A stretch of 64,000 nucleotides of DNA, taken from Banduia mediterranea. Lineage in GTDB: Bacteria > Pseudomonadota > Gammaproteobacteria > Nevskiales > Nevskiaceae. The translations under genes were made by a program, and so were the position numbers. The notes beneath the pieces are model-generated. The model saw only the letters and a program-made list of their open reading frames with translations, ran no database searches and was not told the DNA's origin. Below are positions 52,690 to 60,926 of this stretch, one piece after another; positions within the stretch are counted from its first letter, which is position 1, and each line of letters starts with the position of its first letter. The DNA lies in contig NZ_JAVRIC010000003.1 of NCBI RefSeq assembly GCF_031846245.1, positions 124,001 through 188,000 of the forward strand, given 5' to 3'.

Positions 52690-53895
52690 CTAGCGGTAAC
52701 GCCCGACGATGGAGATGCCGACCACATTCTGGTGCGGAAATCCGCCGAGATTGTGGGTCAGACCATAACGCGGATCCTTGAGCTGGCGCTCACCGGCACG
52801 GCCCTGCAGTTGCAGATACATCTCATAGACCATGCGAATGCCGGACGCGCCAATCGGGTGGCCGAAACATTTCAGGCCACCGTCGATCTGGCAGGGGATC
52901 TTGCCGTCGGCGTTGTAGAAGCCGTCCATCACGTCCTTGATCGCGCCACCGTCCGCGGACAGCCCAAGATCCTCCATGGTCACCAACTCGGTGATCGAGA
53001 AGCAGTCGTGCACCTCGAACATCGACAGCTCCTCGCGTGGCTTGCCGATCCCGGCCTCGGCGTAGGATCGCTGCGCAGCCTTGCGCGTGGTCAGAATGTA
53101 GGAACCATCCCAGTCGTTGTAGCCGCCTTCGGACCCGTTGGACAGCGCGAGCTGCAGCGCCTTGACCGTGACCATGTTGTCCGGATGCTTGCCCAGCGAC
53201 TTCGCGATTTCCGGCGTGGTGACGATGGCTGCGGCCGAACCGTCGGAGACGCCGCAGCAGTCGAACAGGCCGAGCGGCTCGGCGATCATCGGCGAGGCCA
53301 TGATGGTGTCGCAACTGACTGGCTTGCGCAGGTGCGCCTTGGGATTCTTCGCGCCGTTGGCGTGGCTCTTGGCGGAGATTTCTGCCAGCGCGCGCTTGAG
53401 CACGTCGCGCGGAACCTTGTAGCGGCTCATGTAGGCGCTGGCCACCTGCGCGAACACGCCGGGCGCCGAGAGGTTGGGCCACCACAGCGGCGGCAAGGTG
53501 CCGATCTCCAGGCCCGGCAGCCCGCCGTAGCCGGTGTCCTTGAGCTTTTCCACGCCGATTGCCAGCGCGATGTCGCAGGCACCGGCGGCGACCGCATAGA
53601 CCGCACCGCGGAAGGCTTCGGTGCCGGTCGCGCAATAGTTCTCGACGCGCGTCACCGGAATGTTGTCGAGGCGCAGCGTCAGCGAAGCAGGTGTTGCCGA
53701 CTTGCCGATGTTGACCTCGTCCATGCAGGAGCCAAGCCAGGCCGCGCCAATCTCGCGGGTTTCGATGCCGGCGTCTGCCAGCGCCTCGGAGAATGCCTCC
53801 TCCATCAACTCCTCGGCGCCCATGTCCCAGCGCTCGCCGAACTGCGAGCACCCCATGCCCAGAATGGCCACCTTGTCTCGGATACCGTCGGCCAT
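52690..53895 (-). CDS. Thiolase (SCP2/acetyl-CoA acetyltransferase-like)
   Basis: A 401-residue thiolase with intact catalytic residues: Cys88 in ENYCATGTEAF, HDCF (296-299) and His346 in CFGHPIGASG. It would cleave a 3-ketoacyl-CoA, or run the reverse condensation. The ATG is one base from the stop of the HMG-CoA-synthase-like gene upstream, and it ends 13 bp before the Cys-less homologue. Having both an active thiolase and a Cys-less thiolase side by side argues for two different C-C cleavages in one pathway. Confidence 0.92.
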   Translation of the reverse strand: MADGIRDKVAILGMGCSQFGERWDMGAEELMEEAFSEALADAGIETREIGAAWLGSCMDEVNIGKSATPASLTLRLDNIPVTRVENYCATGTEAFRGAVYAVAAGACDIALAIGVEKLKDTGYGGLPGLEIGTLPPLWWPNLSAPGVFAQVASAYMSRYKVPRDVLKRALAEISAKSHANGAKNPKAHLRKPVSCDTIMASPMIAEPLGLFDCCGVSDGSAAAIVTTPEIAKSLGKHPDNMVTVKALQLALSNGSEGGYNDWDGSYILTTRKAAQRSYAEAGIGKPREELSMFEVHDCFSITELVTMEDLGLSADGGAIKDVMDGFYNADGKIPCQIDGGLKCFGHPIGASGIRMVYEMYLQLQGRAGERQLKDPRYGLTHNLGGFPHQNVVGISIVGRYR

Positions 53896-53896
53896 C

Positions 53897-55354
53897 TCAG
53901 GCCTCCTTCGCGGCAAGCGGCGCCGCTTTCCAGAAGTAACGAATCATTCCGCGTTGCGGATCGCGACCGCGCACACGGAACACCATGCGGACCGGCTCGC
54001 CAACGGCCACCGTACCGACATCCCAGTCGGTGATGTCGGCCATGAACCGGCCCCCACAATCGAACTCGATCATGCCGTAGTGCGCCGGCGGCTCGGGTGT
54101 GTAAGTCAGCCAGTCCGAGGCCCAGGTCTTAATGCGCGCGGGCTCGTCGGCAAATCGGTGCGGGTCCATCTCGCCTGCGTGGTGGCAGCCTGGATTGACA
54201 CAGCGCAGCGCGGGGGGGAATTGCGCTGTGCCGCATTTGCGGCAGCGACCACCAACCAGCCCCGTCAGCATGCGCCGATTGCGATACATCGTCGACAGCG
54301 CAGTCTGCGGGTTGGCTTCGGCGCGCAGCCCTTTCTCCAGCGTCACGACCTCGTTGAAAGCCTGGAACTTGGCATAGTCGGTGATCTCCTTGCGTCGAGC
54401 CAGGCAGGCCTTGACAGCAACGCGGGGCGCGAGCTGCGCAATCGCTGATGTCGTCCGGAACACAAGCACATCGCAGCCCTGTCCGAAGCTGACCAGGATC
54501 AGGGTTTGCCCCGGCGCAGCGGCTTCAAGGGCGTTCGCCAGCAGCAGCGGTGCGTGCGCGGCCCCCGCGTGTCCGACCGAGCCAAGCAGCCCGTCCGTCA
54601 CCGCAGCATCGGCGATGCCGACACGTTTGGCGACGGCCGCTGCGAGTTTCGGGGCCGGTTCGGCGAGCAGGAACTGATCCACGGCGCCGGCCTCGATGTC
54701 CAGTTTTTTCAGGGCGGCCGCAACCGCTGCTGGCACCCACTTCTGGAACGCCTCGTCGCGCAGCCAGCGCTCCTCCCAGTGATAGTCGAAGGGCTGGCCG
54801 GCGGCACGATAGTGATCCACGAAATCCGTCGAAACGCTGTGACCGCCCAGATACTCGGCGATCACGCCGCTGCTGCCGAGCGTGAACGCTGCGGCCGCGT
54901 CGCCATACATCAGTTCCTGCGCGCTGGCCGAACGTGCACGGCGGTGCTCGCCAGCGACGACCAGCGCCTCGTCGTCCGCTTGCACGGCAACGTGGTTCAG
55001 TGCGGCGAGCAGCGCTGCGGTCCCTGCCTTCAGCGACCCGCCGAGGTCGGTGGTGAAGACGGTTTCCGGCAGGTCCAGCGCCCCGGCGACGACTCCGGCG
55101 TTCTGCCGGTCCGCGAACGGATGTGTGGTCGAGCCGAAATAGACAGCACCCGGAGTGGTCTGCCGGTCCGCGAGCGCATGGCGTGCGGCCTCCACCGCCA
55201 TGGTCAGGCTGTCTTCATCCCAACCCGCCATCGCACGCTCCCCGCGTGCCTGCGCCATCAGTCCGGGACTGCTCCAGGCATTGGCCTTCGCCGCTGTCGC
55301 GCGGTTCAGGCGCCCACGCGGCACGTAGGCACCGAAAGATGTGATCCCGATCAT
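53897..55354 (-). CDS. HMG-CoA synthase-like protein fused to DUF35
   Basis: A 485-residue fusion. Residues ~1-330 are a KAS III/HMG-CoA synthase-type thiolase fold (GITSFGAYVPRGRLNR, ELMYGDAAAAFTLG, LLGSVGHAGAAHAPLLL). Residues ~365-480 are a DUF35 module with a zinc ribbon (Cys371, Cys374, Cys385, Cys390) and OB-fold. The region usually holding the catalytic Cys reads TDLGGSLKAGT: Leu108 stands in its place, so classical HMG-CoA synthesis is doubtful. It is the first gene of the 11.7-kb minus operon, 65 bp from the operator at 55420. ATG 55354 has GGAG upstream. Confidence 0.88.
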   Translation of the reverse strand: MIGITSFGAYVPRGRLNRATAAKANAWSSPGLMAQARGERAMAGWDEDSLTMAVEAARHALADRQTTPGAVYFGSTTHPFADRQNAGVVAGALDLPETVFTTDLGGSLKAGTAALLAALNHVAVQADDEALVVAGEHRRARSASAQELMYGDAAAAFTLGSSGVIAEYLGGHSVSTDFVDHYRAAGQPFDYHWEERWLRDEAFQKWVPAAVAAALKKLDIEAGAVDQFLLAEPAPKLAAAVAKRVGIADAAVTDGLLGSVGHAGAAHAPLLLANALEAAAPGQTLILVSFGQGCDVLVFRTTSAIAQLAPRVAVKACLARRKEITDYAKFQAFNEVVTLEKGLRAEANPQTALSTMYRNRRMLTGLVGGRCRKCGTAQFPPALRCVNPGCHHAGEMDPHRFADEPARIKTWASDWLTYTPEPPAHYGMIEFDCGGRFMADITDWDVGTVAVGEPVRMVFRVRGRDPQRGMIRYFWKAAPLAAKEA

Positions 55355-55413
55355 GGAGTCTCCGACAAAAGGCTCTCGGGGAGAGCCGACATTTTGATGC
55401 CCGGCAACGGCAT

Positions 55414-55442
55414 TCTCTAACTAACAGTTGTTAGTGTGGCAG
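55414..55442 (-). promoter_or_regulatory. Promoter with ACTAAC-N4-GTTAGT operator for the HMGS/thiolase operon
   Basis: On the minus strand CTGCCA (55442-55437) and TAGAGA (55419-55414) are separated by 17 bp holding the perfect 6-4-6 inverted repeat ACTAAC-AACT-GTTAGT (55435-55420). The layout equals that at 30344-30372, and the repeat recurs at 6154-6169. A dimeric repressor is likely. The -10 is poor, so the transcript may need help or be weak. Confidence 0.6.
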
Positions 55443-55476
55443 TTGTTGTCGCTGGCGCGCAAGTCCGAGTCCGGGA

Positions 55477-56724
55477 TCAACCTGGCAGGTCGGCGAAAGC
55501 CAGCATCACATGTACCTGTATCTCTCCCACCAGGAAACCGAGCGCGGCGCCAACGGCAATGAGGATCCACTCGTCCTGCTGGAACGCCGGGCGCAGCAGG
55601 GCCTCGAACTCGTCGGCGGAGAGACCGCGCATCTTCTCCGTGAGCAATTTCTCCAGGTCCAGCGCTTCTGCAACATAGGGCTCTGCATGGCTCATGGCCT
55701 CGGGCAGCAGCCTCAGGACCTGGTCGGTGACGGCCCGTTTGATGTCGAGAAAGCGCTGCGTGCCGATGGCCGAAACCACGAAGGGCTGCGCCAGGCCGGC
55801 TTCGCGGTCGGTGGCGTCGCTGATTTCGCGCTGGATCATCGCATACAGGCGGTCCGACAGGGGGCCGCTGAGCACGGCGTCGAGGATGGCGGCGGGTGTC
55901 AGCACGCGCTGCGCGATCATACGCGCGTAACTGGCGGCCACCTCATGGCGGTGCTGGAGGAACAGGCCCTGCCAGGTGAACAGCCCGAGATAGCGCGTCG
56001 GCTGTTTGGGCCGGAACACCAACTTGAGCGCCAGCCAGTCGCTGAACCATCCGGTGAGCCCGCCGAAGACCGGCATGATCCACACCGAATGGGTCAAGGC
56101 CCAGGCCAGCGCCTGCACCAGGCCGATTAGCAGCCCGAAGTAGATTCCGGATCTGCGGATGAACCGAAATTCGGCGTGACCTACCTCCCGGAACATCTGA
56201 TTGAGGAGTCGTTTGTCGCGGCTGAGCAGGCTCACCACCATGTGCCTGAGATCGAAGACGGAGGACAGGTTTTCGCGAATCTGCGTCATCATCTCCTCGA
56301 CCAGTGCAGGTGTCTGCTGCTCGATCCGCTGGAGCAGCGTCCTGCGCAGGACATCCGGAATGCGTGACCACAGGTCCGGGGCCTGCTGCGCGCAGACTTC
56401 GCGAACGATCGTTTCGACCGAGGCGCTCAGGGGCCTCTGAACTTCGAGGGCGACGCGCCACGGTTCCAGCCTCGCGAATAGCTCCTCTGGCTTGAGCAGC
56501 CGTGCGGTCAGCGTGTCGCAGGCAATGGCGGCCATGCGCTCGGCGTTGCGCGGAACCACCCCCTGCCACCCCAGAAACGGCGGGCGGATGCCAACAAAGC
56601 GGATCGGCTCGAACATCATGTAGATGGCGGCCAGCTTCGTGCCGTAGCCGATCAGGGCCGCGACCAGCGGCATGGAGGCATACAGAAGCCAGTTGGCCCC
56701 GATGTCAGCGAGGATGTCAGTCAC
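55477..56724 (-). CDS. DUF445 family membrane protein
   Basis: A 415-residue DUF445 protein starting at GTG. An N-terminal helix (WLLYASMPLVAALIGYGTKLAAIY) is followed by the family motif MMFEPIRFVG. A middle pair of helices lies at SGIYFGLLIGLVQALAWAL and VFGGLTGWFSDWLALKLVF, and a C-terminal helix at WILIAVGAALGFLVGEIQV. The middle part is soluble and alpha-helical. The function of DUF445 proteins is not known to me. It is on the same strand as the HMGS operon but separated by 122 bp that contain the operator, so it is probably its own unit, maybe with the MerR gene upstream. Confidence 0.85.
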   Translation of the reverse strand: MTDILADIGANWLLYASMPLVAALIGYGTKLAAIYMMFEPIRFVGIRPPFLGWQGVVPRNAERMAAIACDTLTARLLKPEELFARLEPWRVALEVQRPLSASVETIVREVCAQQAPDLWSRIPDVLRRTLLQRIEQQTPALVEEMMTQIRENLSSVFDLRHMVVSLLSRDKRLLNQMFREVGHAEFRFIRRSGIYFGLLIGLVQALAWALTHSVWIMPVFGGLTGWFSDWLALKLVFRPKQPTRYLGLFTWQGLFLQHRHEVAASYARMIAQRVLTPAAILDAVLSGPLSDRLYAMIQREISDATDREAGLAQPFVVSAIGTQRFLDIKRAVTDQVLRLLPEAMSHAEPYVAEALDLEKLLTEKMRGLSADEFEALLRPAFQQDEWILIAVGAALGFLVGEIQVHVMLAFADLPG

Positions 56725-56845
56725 GTCCGGGTCATCACGAAAGATGGGCAGGCACGCGTGAGCCTTACCCGGACCTGCAGGAGCCTATCCGAACACATGG
56801 AGCGATGCCGGGCTAACCCTGCGAGCCGGCAATTTTTGCGTATTT

Positions 56846-57586
56846 TCACTGATACCTTCGCTTCCGGGCGTTCTCGACATAGGTTTGGACCTGAGCATCA
56901 AGACGACGTTCGTGCAGGATGGAAAAAATGGCGTTGATCGAGGGGATGATGACCTCCACGAGCTTGCGAATCTCGGCCGGCGCCATGTAGTCGATGCGGC
57001 GCAGGAAAAACTCCAGCTCGCAGTTCACCGCGGAATCGACTAGGTTGACGAGATAGCCCAGATCCGCGGGACTGAACCCGCGCTTCTCCGATAGGCCTGC
57101 TTCCTTCATCCGCAGCCACAGCCGGGCCACTTCCAGGTCAGAGATCGTGGCGGCGCCCGAGCCGGCAAAGCCCAGTGAGCGCAGCTCCTCCAGCTCTGCG
57201 GTCGTGAGCCCGATTTTCGGCGCAAGCTCGCCGGGATCTTCGGTCACGACAACGTCCTGATGCTCGGCGGCGAGCGCCCGCCGCAGCTCCCCGAGTGACG
57301 CCATCTGCTGCTCGGAAAACTCGAACTCTCCTGAGGAACCCTGCACCAGGCTCTTTATGGCCTTGAGCGGCAGGAAGCGCTCGTTCTGCAGTTTGCGGAT
57401 CAGGGCCAGCAGCTTGACGTGCCGGTCGGTATACCAGCCCATGTTCGGCGAGGTCTTGACTGGCGGCGGCAGCAGCCCTTGCAGGACGTAGAAGCGGATG
57501 GTTTCCCGCCTGAACCCGGAGATCTCTGACAAGCCCTTGATTTTGTACGGTGCATCTTCCGGGGGTGCAGTCCTTCTTCGGGCCAT
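56846..57586 (-). CDS. MerR family transcriptional regulator
   Basis: A 246-residue regulator. Residues ~14-80 are the MerR winged helix (YKIKGLSEISGF, RRETIRFYVLQGLLPPP, GWYTDRHVKLLALIRKLQ). A long helical C-terminus follows, without Cys clusters typical of metal sensors, so the ligand is probably organic. MerR proteins such as LiuR control branched acyl-CoA pathways in proteobacteria. Whether this one controls the operons here is open, since the inverted repeats in the window look more TetR-like. It is 121 bp upstream of DUF445. The 249 bp beyond its start hold no gene. Confidence 0.88.
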   Translation of the reverse strand: MARRRTAPPEDAPYKIKGLSEISGFRRETIRFYVLQGLLPPPVKTSPNMGWYTDRHVKLLALIRKLQNERFLPLKAIKSLVQGSSGEFEFSEQQMASLGELRRALAAEHQDVVVTEDPGELAPKIGLTTAELEELRSLGFAGSGAATISDLEVARLWLRMKEAGLSEKRGFSPADLGYLVNLVDSAVNCELEFFLRRIDYMAPAEIRKLVEVIIPSINAIFSILHERRLDAQVQTYVENARKRRYQ

Positions 57587-57801
57587 GTTTCGCGTCTGTC
57601 GTGGAGTGGAATGAAGCCTGGCCGATCCGAGTCGTTCATCTGGCCACAGGTATGACGCCGGTTACCGCTCCCACCTGAACGACGGCGTTGCCACGGCGAG
57701 TATAAGCGCTGTCGTGCGGATCTTTTCGCGGGAAGAAGCCGGAATCAGGCGGCCCCGGGGCGAAAACCTGCAAGCAAGCGCACTGCGCGAGGCCGCGACC
57801 C

Positions 57802-57817
57802 GCCGGCTTGAGCCGGC
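57802..57817. terminator. Hairpin after the phoD remnant
   Basis: GCCGGC-TTGA-GCCGGC (with T-A closing pairs) is a perfect GC-rich stem-loop 18 bp downstream of the phoD stop. No U-tract is seen. The rest of 57587-57835 shows nothing I recognise. Confidence 0.3.
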
Positions 57818-57835
57818 CAGCCCCTTGCGGACCGG

Positions 57836-58790
57836 TTATGCCCGCACCACGCCCGGCCGCCCGTCCTGCACGTCGAATCGCGCGGCTAGCACCTGCTCGT
57901 CGGTGGGTTCGCGGACCTGCGGCACGTGCCAGAACTCGGCGCTCAGGCGGTCCGCAGCCACCCGTGCGTAGACGTAGCCGTTGTGGCGGTTGTCGAAGAA
58001 CCTGAGGTGCGGATTGGTCACACGCAGCAGCCGCTCGGCACCATCGGCAACAGCGTCGAGTACGCCACTGAGGCTGTTGAGCGGCTCCGCGTCGCCGCGC
58101 GAGGTGATCGAGGGCGCGACGAACTCGGCCGCCGCCGCGCCGTCGCCACCGAGCCGCGCGTAGGCGGCGGGGTTGTTCGGATCGTCGGTGACGTCGAAGG
58201 CGTAGGACTCGTGCGCGTCGCCGGTGAAGATCACGACGTTGCGCGTGGCGCGGATCGGCTCGTCCGCGGACGGCGAGCGGATCGGCAGCCATTCGTGCGC
58301 GACCTGCGCGGCCGTCGCGCGCCGCAGCAGGTGGTCGCCTTCGGTCTGCGCATCGTGGTTGTCGGCCCCGTCCTTCCAGGCGTCGTTGATGATTTCGTGG
58401 TCGTCCCAGATCCAGATCATCGGATGCGCCGCGTGCAGGGCCTGGAGGTCCGCGTCGCTGCGGTATTGCGCATAGCGCCGGCGGTAGTCGTCCAGGCTCA
58501 GCAGCTCGCGCGGCGGATCGTGCGCGCGCACGTCATCGCCAGTAGTGACGGTCCGGTAGCAGGCCGCTGAGGTCCGGCTTCACGCACGAGTCGCGTGCCG
58601 CCAGTGCGGGCATCGCGCCTTCGGCCACCAGTTCGCGCAGGCCGGCGTCCGCGTACAGGCTCCAGTGGCAGTCGGCACTGGCGGCCGCCGCATCGTCCGG
58701 CGTGACCCGGGTCCACAGGATGACCGCGTCGGGCAGCGGATCGCCGCTGGCCACGCCGTGCAGGAAGCGGCCGGTGGTCGACGGTTCGGG
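57836..58790 (-). pseudogene. phoD: Alkaline phosphatase D (PhoD) remnant with internal deletions
   Basis: Fragments in family order are GRFLHGVASGDPLPDAVILW and LLPDRHYWR (frame ending at 58533), then in another frame DVRAHDPPRELLSLDDYRRR and MIWIWDDHEIINDAWKDGAD, ending NVVIFTGDAHESYAFDV. Two blocks are missing. One is between DRHYWR and DVRAH (the VVSC and LGDYIYE metal-site region, roughly 70 residues). The other is between ADEPIR and ATRNVV (the FGDL, MLDTR and later region, roughly 130 residues by family memory). The N-terminus is also lost; a lipoprotein-like LLPGCDDDD lies just upstream in a third frame. Key metal ligands are gone, so the protein cannot be active. Confidence 0.8.
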
Positions 58791-58823
58791 CGCGGCGCCG
58801 GACGGGCCCCGCCGGGATGGTCA

Positions 58824-60926
58824 TCATCGTCGCAGCCCGGCAGCAGCGCGCCGGCCTGCGTGGCGGCGCCACAGGGCCAGAAGCAGCGCCAGCGGCAGCG
58901 CCGCCGAGGGCATCGCGCCGCCGCCGGAGCCGGAGTGGCCGGGAGTGTCGCCGCCGGCTGCGGCGGTCTGGTGCGTCCAGAAGGGGTAGTCGCCGGAGAC
59001 CATGCTCTGGCCGTCCGCTTCGGCGCGGAGACGGAAAGCGTAGGGCGTGTATGGCTGAAGATCGGCGATACGCAGCGTGACCGGGCCGTCGGCGGCGATG
59101 GCCGGCCCCGCGTAGGCCTGCGGATACGCGGGCAGCGTCTGCGTCAGCTCGACCTGGTAGCGCACGCCGGCGACGGCGTCCCAGCCCACGGTCACGCTGT
59201 CCGCCGTGGCCTCCACGAGGCGGATGCCGTCGATCGCCAGCCACTGCGGCGCGCTGCCGGTGCCCATGTAGAGCAGCGGGTCGCGGGTGTTATCGATCAG
59301 CTCGCGGATGTCGCCGGGTGGGAACGGGTAGGGATCGCTGATCTGCGGATAGTCCCCGTTCTCCAGTGCGGCGGCCAGGCGTTCCAGCTCGCCCAGGTGC
59401 CAGGGCAGCCAGGGCCGCGCGGCCGATTCGAGATGGCTGCTGTTGTGGCGCTGCCCGAAGATCGCGCCGCTCATGTGCAGCCAGATTTCGGTGGCCAGCC
59501 GCTGCTTGAGCAGCAGGGTTTCGAGCTGCGCGTAGGCTGCTGCATCGAGGTTCTCGCGCAGGCCCGCAAGCGCCTGCAGGTTGCGGTCCGCCAGCGCCAC
59601 CGCCTCGCTTTTCTCCTGCAGCAGTTCGAGCAGGGTCTGGCGGTTCGGGGCCAGCAGCTGTTGCGTGACCGGCTGGTAGTCGGCATTCCACTGCGCGATG
59701 TTCTTGTCGAGCAGCAGGGTCAGGGCGTCCAGGCCGCTCTCGGGCAGCGTGCTGCCTTTCTTGTAGGCCCAGTCGCCCTTGGCGTAGTACATCTTGCGCC
59801 CGATCCAGTAGCTGCGCTGGAGGATCCCGACCAGTTCGGCCGCTGCCGCGCTGCCCTGGGCCAGGCCGAAGCGGGTGCTGACGAAGCCGGCGAGGATCTC
59901 GCGCCAGTCGGTGTCCGGGTCCTGCACCAGCAGGGCCTGCGCGTCGATGTTGGCTTCGTTGAGCGTGCCGAAGGCCGGGTGTTCGTAGCGGTCCACGCGA
60001 CAGGCGCTGCCGATGAAGCGGCCCTCGGCGCCGGCGGCGAATTTCTCACGGGTCTCGCGGTAGCGCTGCGCGAAATACTCCGCGGCCACGAAGGGGATGG
60101 TGCTGCGGCCCCAGTATTCGCCGGCGCAGTCCAGCTCCAGGAACTGCGGATGCGCGCCGACATCGGCGATCAGCGGATCCAGCGGGTAGTAAGGCTCGAA
60201 GTCGTTGGGCTCGGACTTGGTCATCACCGTGATCGGCCGCTGCGTCTGGGCCAGCGCCGCGCGCAGGAAGGGAATCTCCAGGCCCTTGTGGTAGAAGCTG
60301 CGCACGAACACCTGCTTGCCGAACTCGTCCATCACCACGCGCGACACCGCCTCGATCATCGCCTTGTAGCGCTCGGCGATGCGGGCGTACTGCGCCGCCT
60401 GGCAGCTGGGCAGGACGGTACTCAGTTCCGAAGGCGCGCTGCCGAAGCTGATCACCACGCCGTCGATCTCCGGGATGCGGGTCAGCAGGTCGCGGTAGCG
60501 CTGCATGCGCGCCTGCATGTCGGCGCCCTCGGGGTCGAAGCAGAAGCTCAGGCGCTCTTCGCCCAACTCCTGGGCCCAGACCAGCACCTGGGTGCCCTCG
60601 GCATGGATCGCGCTGGCAAGCAGGCGCACGCGTTCGACGACTTCCGGATCCTCGAACTGGTCGACGCGGGTGACGATGCGGTGCGAAAGCTGGGCATGCG
60701 TCACCCCGTATTCGCGCATCCGCGCGATCACCGTGAGGTTGTAGGCGGTGTCGTCCTGGGTGAGGATCCAGCCGTGATGCGGCAGGCGCTCGGCGGCCCA
60801 TGCCGGCGCCGCGAAGCCGCACAGCAGGGTGACCAGGACCGGGACCAGGGCCGCCGCGTACCGCGGCAGTGCAGGGCGCAACATCCGGGGCTTCGGGAGT
60901 GGCGGCGGCAGTGGGGCAGTGCTCAT
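58824..60926 (-). CDS. Secreted protein with glycosidase-like barrel, Fn3 domain and GlyGly-CTERM tail
   Basis: A 700-residue exported protein. A signal peptide ends at APAWA (about residue 44). The large N-terminal region (WILTQDDTAYNLTVIARMRE, QVLVWAQELGEERLSF, VMTKSEPNDFEPYYPLDP) resembles a TIM barrel; parts recall alpha-glucuronidase-type glycoside hydrolases, which I hold with low confidence. Residues ~585-665 are a fibronectin type III domain (SVTVGWDAVAGVRYQVEL, LQPYTPYAFRLRAEA). The end is GSGGG, a hydrophobic LPLALLLALW and an Arg-rich tail, a GlyGly-CTERM signal cut by rhombosortase. The ATG overlaps the stop of the lipoprotein gene, so both are made together. Confidence 0.8.
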   Translation of the reverse strand: MSTAPLPPPLPKPRMLRPALPRYAAALVPVLVTLLCGFAAPAWAAERLPHHGWILTQDDTAYNLTVIARMREYGVTHAQLSHRIVTRVDQFEDPEVVERVRLLASAIHAEGTQVLVWAQELGEERLSFCFDPEGADMQARMQRYRDLLTRIPEIDGVVISFGSAPSELSTVLPSCQAAQYARIAERYKAMIEAVSRVVMDEFGKQVFVRSFYHKGLEIPFLRAALAQTQRPITVMTKSEPNDFEPYYPLDPLIADVGAHPQFLELDCAGEYWGRSTIPFVAAEYFAQRYRETREKFAAGAEGRFIGSACRVDRYEHPAFGTLNEANIDAQALLVQDPDTDWREILAGFVSTRFGLAQGSAAAAELVGILQRSYWIGRKMYYAKGDWAYKKGSTLPESGLDALTLLLDKNIAQWNADYQPVTQQLLAPNRQTLLELLQEKSEAVALADRNLQALAGLRENLDAAAYAQLETLLLKQRLATEIWLHMSGAIFGQRHNSSHLESAARPWLPWHLGELERLAAALENGDYPQISDPYPFPPGDIRELIDNTRDPLLYMGTGSAPQWLAIDGIRLVEATADSVTVGWDAVAGVRYQVELTQTLPAYPQAYAGPAIAADGPVTLRIADLQPYTPYAFRLRAEADGQSMVSGDYPFWTHQTAAAGGDTPGHSGSGGGAMPSAALPLALLLALWRRHAGRRAAAGLRR

